DNA of 64,000 nt from Sinomonas cellulolyticus (GCF_014656475.1 NZ_BNCM01000005.1:248001-312000), one strand, 5' to 3'. Positions 17,709 to 27,504 are shown, counted from the first letter of the stretch. A program made the numbers and translations. The notes: generated by a model from the sequence alone, not told the origin.

Positions 17709-18440
17709 ATGCGCATCCTCGTCGCCAACGTCAACACCACCCAGTCCATGACCGACTCGATCGCCCAGGCCGCCCGTGGGGCCGCGTCGCCGGGCACGGA
17801 GATCATCGGCATCACCCCGACCATCGGGGCTGACTCCTGCGAAGGGAACTTCGAGTCCTATCTCGCCGCAGTGGCCGTCATGGACGCGGTGACCCGCTAC
17901 GACGGCGAGTTCGACGCCGTCGTCCAGGCCGGCTACGGCGAGCACGGGCGCGAGGGGCTCCAGGAACTGCTCGACGTCCCGGTCGTGGACATCACGGAGG
18001 CCGCGGCCGCCACCGCCATGTACCTGGGCCACAAGTACTCGGTGGTCACCACGCTCGACCGCGCGGTGCCGCTCATCGAGGACCGCCTCAGGCTCGCGGG
18101 GCTCGACGCCCGCTGCGCCTCCGTGCGCGCGTCCGGGCTCGGCGTCCTCGAGCTCGAGCTGGACCCGGAGCGCGCCGTGAAGGAGATCGTCGCGCAGGCT
18201 GAGGCGGCCGTGCACGAGGACCGGGCCGAGGTGATCGTGCTCGGCTGCGGTGGGATGAGCGGTCTCGACGCCCAGATCCGCGAGCGCTGCGGGGTGCCCG
18301 TGGTCGACGGCGTCGCGGCCGCGGTGTCAGTGGCGGAGGGCCTGGTCCGGCTGGGGCTCTCCACCTCGAAGGTCCGCACGTACGCCCCGCCGCGTCCCAA
18401 GAAGGTGACCGGCTGGCCCCTCGGCGCCGGAGCCCTCTAG
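17709..18440 (+). CDS. Asp/Glu/hydantoin racemase-superfamily protein lacking the first catalytic Cys
   Basis: A 243-residue protein with the two-domain fold of hydantoin and allantoin racemases. The start (MRILVANVNTTQSMT), the middle (PVVDITEAAAATAMYLG) and the tail (VAEGLVRLGLSTSKVRTY) are typical. The second active-site Cys is present at C180 (VLGCGGMSG). The first, normally in A-C-F-x-D-P-G-L, is replaced: residues 74-76 read AGY, so Gly75 stands where Cys is expected. Racemases of this family need both Cys; arylmalonate decarboxylase is the known member with Gly at the first site. The reaction may therefore not be racemisation. Context (NCS1 permease) suggests a hydantoin-like or related acid. 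Confidence 0.8.
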   Translation: MRILVANVNTTQSMTDSIAQAARGAASPGTEIIGITPTIGADSCEGNFESYLAAVAVMDAVTRYDGEFDAVVQAGYGEHGREGLQELLDVPVVDITEAAAATAMYLGHKYSVVTTLDRAVPLIEDRLRLAGLDARCASVRASGLGVLELELDPERAVKEIVAQAEAAVHEDRAEVIVLGCGGMSGLDAQIRERCGVPVVDGVAAAVSVAEGLVRLGLSTSKVRTYAPPRPKKVTGWPLGAGAL

Positions 18441-18623
18441 GTCACCGCGGACCCTTGACCCCCCAGAGCCACTCGCCTAGGTTCGGAGGACCGCCACAAC
18501 GACACCAGCGCTAGTCACGCGAGCCCACCCAGGCCGCTGCAGGCGTCGCAGACGGTTCCGCTGAATCAGAAGTGCAGGGGCGGGGGCTCCTGCTTCACTG
18601 GAGCAGAGAGGTACCTGGTAGAT

Positions 18624-19841
18624 ATGGCAAGCGAGAACAGGGCAGTCGCCTACAAGGAGCCGGGAAAGGTCGAGGTCATCGACATCGACTACCCCACCTT
18701 CGAACTCAAGGACGGGCCGGGTGTCAACCCGGCCAACGTGGGGCGCAAGGTGCCCCACGGCGTCATCGTCAAGACCGTGGCGACCAACATCTGCGGCTCC
18801 GACCAGCACATGGTCCGCGGCCGCACCACGGCTCCGCCGAACCTCGTGCTCGGGCACGAGATCACCGGCGAGGTCGTCGAGACCGGCCCCGATGCCGAGT
18901 TCATCAAGGTCGGAGACCTCGTCTCGGTGCCGTTCAACATCGCCTGCGGGCGCTGCAAGAACTGCAAGGAGCGCAAGACCGGCATCTGCCTCAACGTCAA
19001 TCCTGACCGGCCCGGCTCCGCGTACGGGTACGTGGACATGGGCGGCTGGGTCGGAGGGCAGGCGAACTACGTCCTCGTGCCGTACGCCGACTTCAACTGC
19101 CTCAAGTTCCCGGACAAGGACCAGGCGCTCGAGAAGATCATGGACCTGACCATGCTCTCGGACATCTTCCCGACCGGGTTCCACGGGGCAGTCACTGCCG
19201 GTGTGGGCGTCGGATCGACCGTCTACGTGGCCGGTGCCGGACCGGTGGGCCTGGCAGCGGCGACGAGCGCTCTCCTGCTGGGAGCCGCGGTCGTGATCGT
19301 CGGCGACATGAATGAGGACCGGCTCAAGCAGGCCGCCAGCTTCGGCTGCGAGACGGCGGACCTAACGAAAGGCGGACCGGCGGAGCACATCGAGCAGATC
19401 CTGGGCGAGCCCCTCGTGGACTGCGGCATCGACGCCGTGGGCTTCGAGGCCAAGGGCCACGGCGCCGGCGCCAAGGAGGCACCCGCAACCGTGCTCAACG
19501 ACCTCATGGACATCACCGCGGCCGGCGGCGCGCTCGGCATCCCGGGCCTCTACGTCACAGGCGACCCGGGCGGCATCGACGAGAACGCCAAGAAGGGCTC
19601 GCTGTCCCTGAGCCTCGGCACCGGGTGGGCCAAGTCGCTCTCCTTCACCACCGGCCAGTGCCCGGTGATGAAGTACAACCGCGGACTGATGATGGCGATC
19701 CTCCACGACCGCGTCTCGATCGGGAAGAACGTCAACGCCAAGGCCATCGGCCTCGAGGACGCCCCGCAGGGCTACGAGGAGTTCGACAAGGGCGCGGCGA
19801 CCAAGTACGTGCTGAACCCGAACGGCTACATCAAGAACTGA
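18624..19841 (+). CDS. fdhA: Glutathione-independent formaldehyde dehydrogenase
   Basis: A 405-residue zinc-dependent medium-chain dehydrogenase closely matching the Pseudomonas putida enzyme that oxidises formaldehyde to formate with NAD+ and no external thiol. Catalytic zinc ligands are C57 and H78 (LGHEITGEV); the structural zinc Cys are C108, C111, C114 and C122. The nucleotide-binding motif GAGPVGLAAA follows, and the long insertion typical of this group is present. The 183-bp upstream region shows no clear promoter. A strong terminator follows. It probably detoxifies formaldehyde released by demethylation reactions. Confidence 0.93.
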   Translation: MASENRAVAYKEPGKVEVIDIDYPTFELKDGPGVNPANVGRKVPHGVIVKTVATNICGSDQHMVRGRTTAPPNLVLGHEITGEVVETGPDAEFIKVGDLVSVPFNIACGRCKNCKERKTGICLNVNPDRPGSAYGYVDMGGWVGGQANYVLVPYADFNCLKFPDKDQALEKIMDLTMLSDIFPTGFHGAVTAGVGVGSTVYVAGAGPVGLAAATSALLLGAAVVIVGDMNEDRLKQAASFGCETADLTKGGPAEHIEQILGEPLVDCGIDAVGFEAKGHGAGAKEAPATVLNDLMDITAAGGALGIPGLYVTGDPGGIDENAKKGSLSLSLGTGWAKSLSFTTGQCPVMKYNRGLMMAILHDRVSIGKNVNAKAIGLEDAPQGYEEFDKGAATKYVLNPNGYIKN

Positions 19842-19856
19842 CCCCACTGTGAGCGG

Positions 19857-19888
19857 GACGGGACCCCACAACAGTGCGGGGTCCCGTC
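19857..19888 (+). terminator. Terminator after fdhA
   Basis: Arms GACGGGACCCC (19857-19867) and GGGGTCCCGTC (19878-19888) form a perfect 11-bp stem with a 10-nt loop starting 16 bp after the fdhA stop, followed by a short T/C-rich stretch. Confidence 0.85.
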
Positions 19889-19972
19889 CTGCAGTCGTCT
19901 TCCTGCTCGGGCCCTCCGGCTGCGGGTGTGCGGGCCCTCCGGCTGAGGCTCCGAGCGTCGTACTCTGGGGGC

Positions 19973-21268
<1,296 letters not shown>

Positions 21269-21280
21269 GGCTGCAGCCGG

Positions 21281-22060
21281 TCAGCTGAGCGTGCGGATGG
21301 TCCAGAAGTCGCTCGAGAGCCCGGTGGAGAGCAGGTACTGGTACGGCAGCGTGAAGTAGCCCGCCTGCCCCCACCCGGTGCCCCACGAGTTGCGGACGCG
21401 GAACGTCTGGCTCGCGTTGTCGTACCCGACGGCGAGGACGGCGTGGCCGCCGAGGGCCTGCTCGTTCGGGCCCGGCATCGGCGCCACGCCGGTCTGCGCC
21501 ACCTGCTGGCTCTCAAAGGATTCGTAGACCGTGAAGCCGAAGACGAACGGGTAGCCGTCGGCGAGGCAGCCCTGCATCTGCGGAAGGCTCCGGCTCACGC
21601 GCTGATAGGCGATGGCACGGTGCTGCTTCGCGTCGATGTAGCACTGCTCCGGCGGCTTGACCGTGAACTTCGTGATGTCATAGCCCCATTCGGCCTCGGG
21701 GCATGCGCCCTGGGATCCGACGGACTTGACGCCGTCCCGGATCTGGGCGCCGGAATCGCTCGCCACGGTGTGCTCCATGACGCGCTCGTTGTAGTAGATA
21801 AAGAGCCTCGACGGGGTCGTGTACCCCGCGATGCCCTGCTTGTCGGCGTCGAACTCGAGGGCCGCGGCGATCGAGTTGCCGGTGCACGAGCCGAGCTGGC
21901 CCTGATCGTAGACCGGCGGACAGCCCGGCGTCAGGTCGACGGAGGCCGGAAGCGCTCCGAGGACTTCACGCGGCACGGAGTAGAGGTAGTCGCGCTGGTC
22001 CGGAACGTCCGGGACCCAACCGTAGGAGTGGGCGGCGCGGGGTGCTGGTTCAGTGGTCAT
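21281..22060 (-). CDS. C1-family (papain-fold) cysteine peptidase
   Basis: A 259-residue peptidase of the papain family. The oxyanion Gln53 and nucleophile Cys59 lie in YDQGQLGSCTGNS; the catalytic His206 is in GGHAVLAVGYD and Asn224 in RNSWGTGWG. There is no signal peptide and no recognisable pro-domain; the N-terminus begins with a short GWVPDVPDQRDYLYS segment common in bacterial members. It is probably cytosolic, or exported by other means. The substrate is unknown. Upstream (22061-22320) is a non-coding stretch with an AT-rich island at 22224-22258 that likely holds its promoter. Confidence 0.87.
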   Translation of the reverse strand: MTTEPAPRAAHSYGWVPDVPDQRDYLYSVPREVLGALPASVDLTPGCPPVYDQGQLGSCTGNSIAAALEFDADKQGIAGYTTPSRLFIYYNERVMEHTVASDSGAQIRDGVKSVGSQGACPEAEWGYDITKFTVKPPEQCYIDAKQHRAIAYQRVSRSLPQMQGCLADGYPFVFGFTVYESFESQQVAQTGVAPMPGPNEQALGGHAVLAVGYDNASQTFRVRNSWGTGWGQAGYFTLPYQYLLSTGLSSDFWTIRTLS

Positions 22061-22320
22061 GGCCGGGGTCTTTCGGGGGGCGGCGGAGCCGCAGGAGGAG
22101 AGGAAGGCCGTGGGGTGCGCGCGGTCGGGGAAGCCGGGTCGGCACGGTGCCCTGGCCTCCGGGTGAGGGCTGCCAGGACACCTGCTGACGGGCGCCGGCC
22201 TGAGTGCTGGGGGTTCTCAGGCCGGCCGATTAATTTGTAACTCGATTTTATAAATCTCGCGAGGCCGCGTCAACCCCCTCTTCGAGCACTCCCCTGCGCC
22301 TGCCGTGGCGGCGCTGGGCG

Positions 22321-23082
22321 TCACCGGGGCGGAAGGAGCACGGTCAGTTCCCGGGCGGCCTCCCGCAGCGCCGGGAGGTAGTCCAGGAGCTTCTCCCGGC
22401 TCACCCGATAGGCGGGCGCCGCGACGGACAGTGCGGCGACGGCGATGCCGTCGGGATTTTCCACCGGCACGCCGATCGCCCGGATTCCAGCCTCGTGCTC
22501 CTCGTCCGCGATGGCGTAGCCTTGGTCCGCAACCCGGCCGATCTCGTCCCGGAACTGCTCGCGGTCCACCACGGTGTGGGACGTGTAGGGGGTGAGTTCG
22601 AGGGATTCCACGAGCTCCTTGCGGGCGGCGTCCGGGGCAAAGGCCACAAGCACCTTGCCCATCGATGTGCAGTGCAGCGGGCCGCGCCGGCCGGGCTCGC
22701 CGCTGACACTGACCGAATGGCTGCCTTGGACGTGGTGGACGTAGAGCTGGTGGTGGCCGTCGATCACCGACATCAGAGCGCTCTCGGCCGTCCGGTCGGC
22801 GAGCGCGCGGAGGACGGGGAGCGCGGACCCGGCGAAGCCGTGGCGGTGGGCGACCCTGCTGGCGAGGGCGAAGGTCTGGAGGCCGAGGCTGTAGCGCCGG
22901 CTGACGTCGTCGACCGCGGCGTAGCCGTCGCGGACGAGAGCCGCGGCGAGCCGGTGGGCGGTACTCAGCGGGAATCCGGCCCTCCTCGCCACCTCGGAGA
23001 GGGACGCTCCATCCGGGTAGTCGCCGAGCAGGGTCAGGAGCAGCAGGGCCTTCCCCACCATGTCGGGAGGTGTCTGGGTCAT
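22321..23082 (-). CDS. IclR-family transcriptional regulator
   Basis: A 253-residue IclR-type regulator: N-terminal winged helix (SLSEVARRAGFPLSTAHRLA) and a C-terminal GAF-like effector domain with SALMSVIDGHHQLYVHHVQG and LHCTSMGKVLVAF. It is divergent from the MFS-FAH-kinase-hxlAB operon across 178 bp, and the intergenic palindromes TTCCA-n5-TGGAA are likely its targets. An earlier in-frame ATG at 23109 would read through one palindrome, so 23082 is chosen. Effectors of IclR proteins are often organic or sugar acids. Confidence 0.88.
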   Translation of the reverse strand: MTQTPPDMVGKALLLLTLLGDYPDGASLSEVARRAGFPLSTAHRLAAALVRDGYAAVDDVSRRYSLGLQTFALASRVAHRHGFAGSALPVLRALADRTAESALMSVIDGHHQLYVHHVQGSHSVSVSGEPGRRGPLHCTSMGKVLVAFAPDAARKELVESLELTPYTSHTVVDREQFRDEIGRVADQGYAIADEEHEAGIRAIGVPVENPDGIAVAALSVAAPAYRVSREKLLDYLPALREAARELTVLLPPR

Positions 23083-23103
23083 GGCCCCAGTATGCCAGAG
23101 GCA

Positions 23104-23118
23104 TTCCACGATATGGGA
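23104..23118. promoter_or_regulatory. IclR operator-like site next to iclR
   Basis: TTCCACGATATGGGA is a near match to the perfect palindrome TTCCA-n5-TGGAA found on the MFS side of the same intergenic region. It lies 22 bp before the iclR ATG, a position suited to autoregulation. Confidence 0.5.
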
Positions 23119-23209
23119 GCAGATACCGAAAAATGGAAGAAGATGACCGAAACCCCTTGTGCGCCCCCGGTGACGTCGCGCACACTAGATTCCGGGTGGC
23201 GACAAGCCA

Positions 23210-23247
23210 TTCCACCATATGGAACATCACACATATGGAACATCACA
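23210..23247. promoter_or_regulatory. IclR operator palindrome and 16-bp tandem repeat before the MFS operon
   Basis: A perfect palindrome TTCCA-CCATA-TGGAA (23210-23224) overlaps an exact tandem repeat of CATATGGAACATCACA (23216-23231 and 23232-23247), so the second copy supplies an extra half-site. It ends 13 bp before the MFS ATG and would block or organise initiation. Confidence 0.65.
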
Positions 23248-23260
23248 CTGAGGTGATCTC

Positions 23261-24583
23261 ATGACCGAGCACTCCGCCACGCGGCACGGATTTGTCCACG
23301 CGGCCACAGCTTCGCCGGGCCGCGCGCGCTGGGCGCGGCTCCTCCCCATCGCGTTCGTCACGTACTCGCTGGCCTATCTGGATCGCTCGAACTACTCGAT
23401 CGGCGTGGCCGGCGGGATGAAGACGGACCTGCACCTGGATGCGGGCGTCTCCGCCCTCCTGGGTGCCCTGTTCTTCCTCGGCTACTTCCTGTTCCAGGTC
23501 CCCGCGGGCGTCTACGCCGAGCGCCGCAGCGCACGGAACCTGATCTTCTGGAGCCTGATCGCCTGGGGCGTCCTCGCCTCCCTGCAGGGCGTGGTCTCCT
23601 CCGTCCCATGGCTCATGGTGGTGCGCTTCCTGCTCGGCGTCGTCGAGGCCGCCGTGCTCCCCGCGATGGTGATCTTCCTGAGCCACTGGTTCACGAAGGC
23701 CGAGCGAGGCCGGGCCAACACCTACCTGATCCTCGGCAACCCCGTCACCGTCCTGTGGCTGACCGCCGTCTCCGGCTACCTCGTCGAGGCCACGTCGTGG
23801 CGGTGGATGTTCATCATCGAGGGCGTTCCGGCCATCATCTGGGCCTTCGTGTTCCGGGCGCTCGTCGCCGACCGCCCGCATGAGGCCGCATGGCTCGGCA
23901 AGGACGAGCGCAGCTATGTCGAGGACGCCCTGGACGCTGAGCAGCGTTCGATGGCGCCGGCGGCCTCGCTGTGGAGCGCACTGCGGTCCCGCAACGTCGT
24001 GATCCTCTCGGTGCAGTACTTCCTGTGGAGCCTCGGCGTCTACGGGTTCGTCTTCTGGCTGCCCTCGATCGTGAAGGCCGCGAGCGGCGAGGGGATCGGG
24101 ATGACCGGCCTCATCTCGGCCATCCCGTACGTCTTCGCCGTGATCTTCATGGTGGTCAACAGCCGGCTCTCTGACCTCTCGGGCCACCGCAACCGGTACG
24201 TCTGGCCATGGCTGGCAGTCAGCGCCATCGCGTTCTACGGCTCCTACCTCATCGGGCCCAAGAACTTCTGGGCGGCCTTCGTGCTCCTCGTGATCGCGGG
24301 TGCGGCCATGTACGCCCCGTACGGGCCGTTCTTCGCGGCCATCCCGGAGCTCATGCCCCGCGACGTGGCAGGACCGGCCATCGCGCTGGTGAACTCCCTC
24401 GGCGCCCTCGGCGGCTTCGTCGGCTCCTACTTCGTGGGGTGGCTCGACGGCGCCACAGGCTCGAGCAGCGCCTCCTTCCTGCTCATGGCCGCGAGCCTCG
24501 CAGGATCCGCCGTGCTCATCCCCCTCGTCCGGCCGCGCGCTGCCGCGTCGAACCGGTCCTCGCTGCGCACCGCGGAGTCCTGA
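23261..24583 (+). CDS. MFS transporter, anion:cation symporter (sugar-acid) type
   Basis: A 440-residue 12-helix permease of the ACS branch of the MFS, which imports organic anions such as galactonate and glucarate. The first helix has LAYLDRSNYSIG, matching the ACS signature around its conserved LDR, and helix 4/5 reads RFLLGVVEAAVLPAM. It is the first gene of an IclR-controlled operon; a FAH enzyme follows after one base, then a sugar kinase and the HPS/PHI pair. A sugar-acid substrate is inferred from the family and context. Confidence 0.88.
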   Translation: MTEHSATRHGFVHAATASPGRARWARLLPIAFVTYSLAYLDRSNYSIGVAGGMKTDLHLDAGVSALLGALFFLGYFLFQVPAGVYAERRSARNLIFWSLIAWGVLASLQGVVSSVPWLMVVRFLLGVVEAAVLPAMVIFLSHWFTKAERGRANTYLILGNPVTVLWLTAVSGYLVEATSWRWMFIIEGVPAIIWAFVFRALVADRPHEAAWLGKDERSYVEDALDAEQRSMAPAASLWSALRSRNVVILSVQYFLWSLGVYGFVFWLPSIVKAASGEGIGMTGLISAIPYVFAVIFMVVNSRLSDLSGHRNRYVWPWLAVSAIAFYGSYLIGPKNFWAAFVLLVIAGAAMYAPYGPFFAAIPELMPRDVAGPAIALVNSLGALGGFVGSYFVGWLDGATGSSSASFLLMAASLAGSAVLIPLVRPRAAASNRSSLRTAES

Positions 24584-24584
24584 G

Positions 24585-25346
24585 ATGCGGCTGTGCAGGA
24601 TCGCCGACGCGGGCAGGATCGGGTACGCGAGCTGGGAGGACGGTGGGTTCGCCGAACTGGCCGATCCCTTCGCGCCCGTGCTCAGGCGCACCGGGACCCG
24701 GATCCCGGCCGGCGCCGCGCGCCTGCTCGCGCCGGTCGAGCCCCGCACGGTGGTCGGCATGGCCCACAACACCGGTGCTGCGGACAGGGAGCGGCCCCCT
24801 GCCGCCTTCCTCAAGGCCGCGCGCACGGTCGTCGGCCCGGGCGACGCCGTGCGGCTGGCGGACGACGGCGGCACACCGGTTGCCGAGGGCGAGCTCGCCC
24901 TCGTGATCGGCCGGGAGACGTCAGGGGTGCGGGCCTCGCAGCTGCTCTCCTGCGTCCTCGGCGTCACCGTGGCCAACGACGTCACGGACCGGCGCGCCCA
25001 GCGGGACGACCCGCTGTGGACGTCGGCGAAGAGCCGGCACACCTTCACCCCCGTCGGTCCCTGGATCGACACGGACCTCGAGGCGGCAGACCTCGAGATC
25101 ACGGTGGCGGTCAACGGCGCCGAGGCCAGCCGTGCCTCCACGGCGGGCCTCGCCCGTGACCCGGGCGAGATCCTCGCCTACCTCGCAGCGCTCATGCCCC
25201 TCGGCCCGGGCGACGTGATCCTGACCGGTGCGCCGGGGGCGGACGCGGCACTGCGCCCCGGCGACTCGGTGACCGTGCGCATCGAGGGCTTGGGAGAGAT
25301 CGGCAATCCCGTCCAGGCGTGGCCCCGGCAGGAGGCCGCGGCATGA
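24585..25346 (+). CDS. Fumarylacetoacetate hydrolase-family enzyme
   Basis: A 253-residue protein with the FAH C-terminal-domain fold. The metal-binding and catalytic region reads EGELALVIGRETSGV, then GVTVANDVTDRRAQ and WTSAKSRHTFTPVGPWI, and the terminal ILTGAPGADAALRPGDSVTVRIEGLG is typical. FAH-family enzymes hydrolyse, decarboxylate or hydrate beta-keto and 2-keto acids with Mg2+. In this operon it could process a 2-keto-3-deoxy sugar acid before or instead of phosphorylation; that is inference. One base separates it from the MFS stop, and its own stop overlaps the kinase start (ATGA). Confidence 0.85.
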   Translation: MRLCRIADAGRIGYASWEDGGFAELADPFAPVLRRTGTRIPAGAARLLAPVEPRTVVGMAHNTGAADRERPPAAFLKAARTVVGPGDAVRLADDGGTPVAEGELALVIGRETSGVRASQLLSCVLGVTVANDVTDRRAQRDDPLWTSAKSRHTFTPVGPWIDTDLEAADLEITVAVNGAEASRASTAGLARDPGEILAYLAALMPLGPGDVILTGAPGADAALRPGDSVTVRIEGLGEIGNPVQAWPRQEAAA

Positions 25347-26305
25347 GCGGCACACTGGACGCGATCACGTTCGGCGAGGTCATGGCGATGTTCATGGCGT
25401 GCACGCCGGGACCGTTGAACGAGGTGACCACGTTCGAGCGGGGACTGGCCGGCGCGGAGACCAACATCGCCATCGGCCTCGCGCGGCTCGGCCACCGCAG
25501 CGGATGGATCGGGCGCGTAGGGGACGATCCGTTCGGCGTCTACGCCCTCGACGCCCTCCGCGCCGAGGGCGTGGACACGGGGGCAGCCACCGTGGACGCC
25601 ACCGCCCCCACGGGCTTCCAGCTCAAGGAACTCGCCCCGGGCGGCGACCCGGAGGTGCGCTACTTCCGCAAGGGATCGGCGGGCAGCAGGCTCACGGCGA
25701 CCGACGCGACGGACGCGGCCATCGCCTCCGCGCGGCACCTCCACCTCACCGGCATCCCGCTCGCGCTCTCGCCCGATACCCGCGCGTTCGCCCTGCGGGC
25801 CCTCGACGTGGCGCGTGCGCACGGGGCCACGGTCTCCTTCGACCCGAACATCCGGCCGGTCCTCTGGAACAGCGAGGCCGAGCTGGTCGAGGCCACCAAC
25901 GCCGTCGCCGCCCGAGCCGACTGGGTCCTGCCCGGGCGCGCGGAAGGGCGGCTGCTGACCGGGCGGGACACCGCGGACGGCATCGCGGACTTCTATCTGG
26001 CCCTCGGCGCCTCCCGGGTCGCCGTCAAGGACGGCGCGGCCGGCGCCTCCCTGCACACCGGTGCGGGCCGGCTGGACCACGCGGGCTTCCGGGTCCAGCC
26101 CGTGGACACCGTCGGTGCCGGCGACGGATTCGCCGCCGGGCTGATCAGCGCCTACCTCGACGGGCTCGGCGACGCCGCAGCCCTCGAGCGCGCATGCGCC
26201 GTGGGCGCTCTGGCCACCACCCACCGCGGCGACCGGGACGGGCTGCCCACCCGCGCACAGCTCGCCGCCTTCATCGCCGCCGCCACTCTGGCGCCGGCAT
26301 CCTAG
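25343..26305 (+). CDS. PfkB-family sugar kinase, KDG-kinase-like
   Basis: A 320-residue ribokinase-family kinase. It has the N-terminal ITFGEVMAMF start seen in 2-keto-3-deoxygluconate kinases, the substrate segment GAETNIAIGLARLGHRSGWIG, and the PfkB signature near the C-terminus, DTVGAGDGFAAGLISA, with the catalytic Asp in GAGD. It phosphorylates a sugar or sugar acid with ATP; KDG is the best family guess. The ATG overlaps the FAH stop by four bases, and the HPS gene starts 10 bp after its stop. Confidence 0.86.
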   Translation: MSGTLDAITFGEVMAMFMACTPGPLNEVTTFERGLAGAETNIAIGLARLGHRSGWIGRVGDDPFGVYALDALRAEGVDTGAATVDATAPTGFQLKELAPGGDPEVRYFRKGSAGSRLTATDATDAAIASARHLHLTGIPLALSPDTRAFALRALDVARAHGATVSFDPNIRPVLWNSEAELVEATNAVAARADWVLPGRAEGRLLTGRDTADGIADFYLALGASRVAVKDGAAGASLHTGAGRLDHAGFRVQPVDTVGAGDGFAAGLISAYLDGLGDAAALERACAVGALATTHRGDRDGLPTRAQLAAFIAAATLAPAS

Positions 26306-26315
26306 GAGGACCCGC

Positions 26316-26960
26316 ATGGAGCTCCAGATAGCACTCGACCGCCTTCCCCGGGCCAGGGCCCTCGCGCTTGCCGGGGACCTCGCGCCGTCTGCCGACATGA
26401 TCGAAGTGGGGACCTCGCTCATCAAGGCGCACGGCATGGATCTGGTCCGGGAGATCGTCGCGGCGGCGGGAGCGACGCCCGTCCTGGCCGACCTGAAGAC
26501 GGCCGACGACGCCGAGACCGAGTGCCGCATGGCGTTCGAGGCGGGGGCACGGGCCGCGACCGTGCTCGGCGTCGCCCATGATGCCACCCTCGACAAGGCG
26601 GTGCGGACCGCCCGCGACTACGGGGCGGAGACCGTCGTCGACCTCATGGCCACCACCGAGGAGCGGCGGGCGCAGCTCGCGGCGGACCTCCCGGACGAGG
26701 TCGTCCTCGCCGCCCACGTGGCCAAGGACGTCCAGTCCGCGCAGGAAGGCCCGGCGAGCCTGCTCGGGGAGTGGGCGGAGGGGCGGAGGCTTGCTCTGGC
26801 CGGCGGGCTGGGCCCGGACGACCTGCCCGCCCTCGCCGGCATCCCGCGCCTGCGCGTCATCGTGGGCAGCGCCGTGACGGGCGCTGCCGATCCCCTTGCC
26901 GCTGCGCAGCAGCTCCGCGAGCACATCGATACCCTTGGAAGGACCCCCAGTGGCCGATGA
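26316..26960 (+). CDS. hxlA: 3-hexulose-6-phosphate synthase
   Basis: A 214-residue TIM barrel of the orotidine-monophosphate-decarboxylase superfamily. HPS condenses formaldehyde with ribulose 5-phosphate to 3-hexulose 6-phosphate. The D-x-K-x-x-D active-site motif is D59, K61, D64 (ADLKTAD), and EVGTSLIKAHG and TVLGVAHDATL match HPS enzymes. 3-Keto-L-gulonate-6-phosphate decarboxylase shares this motif; the adjacent PHI gene favours HPS. AGGAGG precedes the ATG. Its location inside a sugar-acid-type operon is unusual and leaves open a reverse or alternative decarboxylase role. Confidence 0.85.
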   Translation: MELQIALDRLPRARALALAGDLAPSADMIEVGTSLIKAHGMDLVREIVAAAGATPVLADLKTADDAETECRMAFEAGARAATVLGVAHDATLDKAVRTARDYGAETVVDLMATTEERRAQLAADLPDEVVLAAHVAKDVQSAQEGPASLLGEWAEGRRLALAGGLGPDDLPALAGIPRLRVIVGSAVTGAADPLAAAQQLREHIDTLGRTPSGR

Positions 26961-27504
26961 TCCGCTGACCACCATTGCCCGCGAACTGGACCCCGTCCTC
27001 GAGCGCGTCGACCGCGCCGAGCTTGAGGGGATGGTGCTCGCCCTCGGGGACGCGCCCCGCGTCTTCGTCACGGGCGAGGGCCGCTCGGGGTTCATGGCGA
27101 AGGCCTTCGCTATGCGCCTGATGCACCTGGGCCTGACCGCCTACGTGGTGGGTGAGAGCACCACGCCGGCCATCGGCCCGGGGGACCTTCTGGTCGCCGT
27201 CTCCGGCTCGGGCACCACGGGCCACACCGTCCAGATCGCGCGAGCCGCGGCCGAGGCCGGGGCGCGGGTCCGCGCCGTGACGAGCGACGCCGGCTCTCCC
27301 CTCGCGCAGCTGGCCGAAGCGGTGCTCGTGGTCCCCGCCGCCACCAAGCACCGCCGGCCCGGCGAGGCTGCGAGCGTCCAACCGCTCTCGAGCCTGTTCG
27401 ACCAGGCCACCCATCTGGTCCTCGACGCGGTGTGCCTGCTCCTGGCCGGCCGGAGGCACGTGGACAACGCAGCCGCCAAGGCGGCGCACGCCAACACCGA
27501 ATAG
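26950..27504 (+). CDS. hxlB: 6-phospho-3-hexuloisomerase
   Basis: A 184-residue SIS-domain protein. PHI isomerises 3-hexulose 6-phosphate to fructose 6-phosphate, completing formaldehyde assimilation by the ribulose monophosphate route. Sequence marks are RVFVTGEGRSGFMAKAFAMRL, AYVVGESTTPAI, and the sugar-phosphate loop VSGSGTTGHTV. The GTG start at 26950 overlaps hxlA by 11 bases and has GGAAGGA in front. It is the last gene of the operon, convergent with padR across 23 bp. Confidence 0.9.
   Translation: MADDPLTTIARELDPVLERVDRAELEGMVLALGDAPRVFVTGEGRSGFMAKAFAMRLMHLGLTAYVVGESTTPAIGPGDLLVAVSGSGTTGHTVQIARAAAEAGARVRAVTSDAGSPLAQLAEAVLVVPAATKHRRPGEAASVQPLSSLFDQATHLVLDAVCLLLAGRRHVDNAAAKAAHANTE

Noticed and set aside
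15942..18215. A 757-codon minus-strand frame opposite the NCS1 and racemase-like genes
   Set aside because: It spans two well-supported plus-strand genes and a terminator and is rich in Glu/Gly/Arg/Asp shadows.
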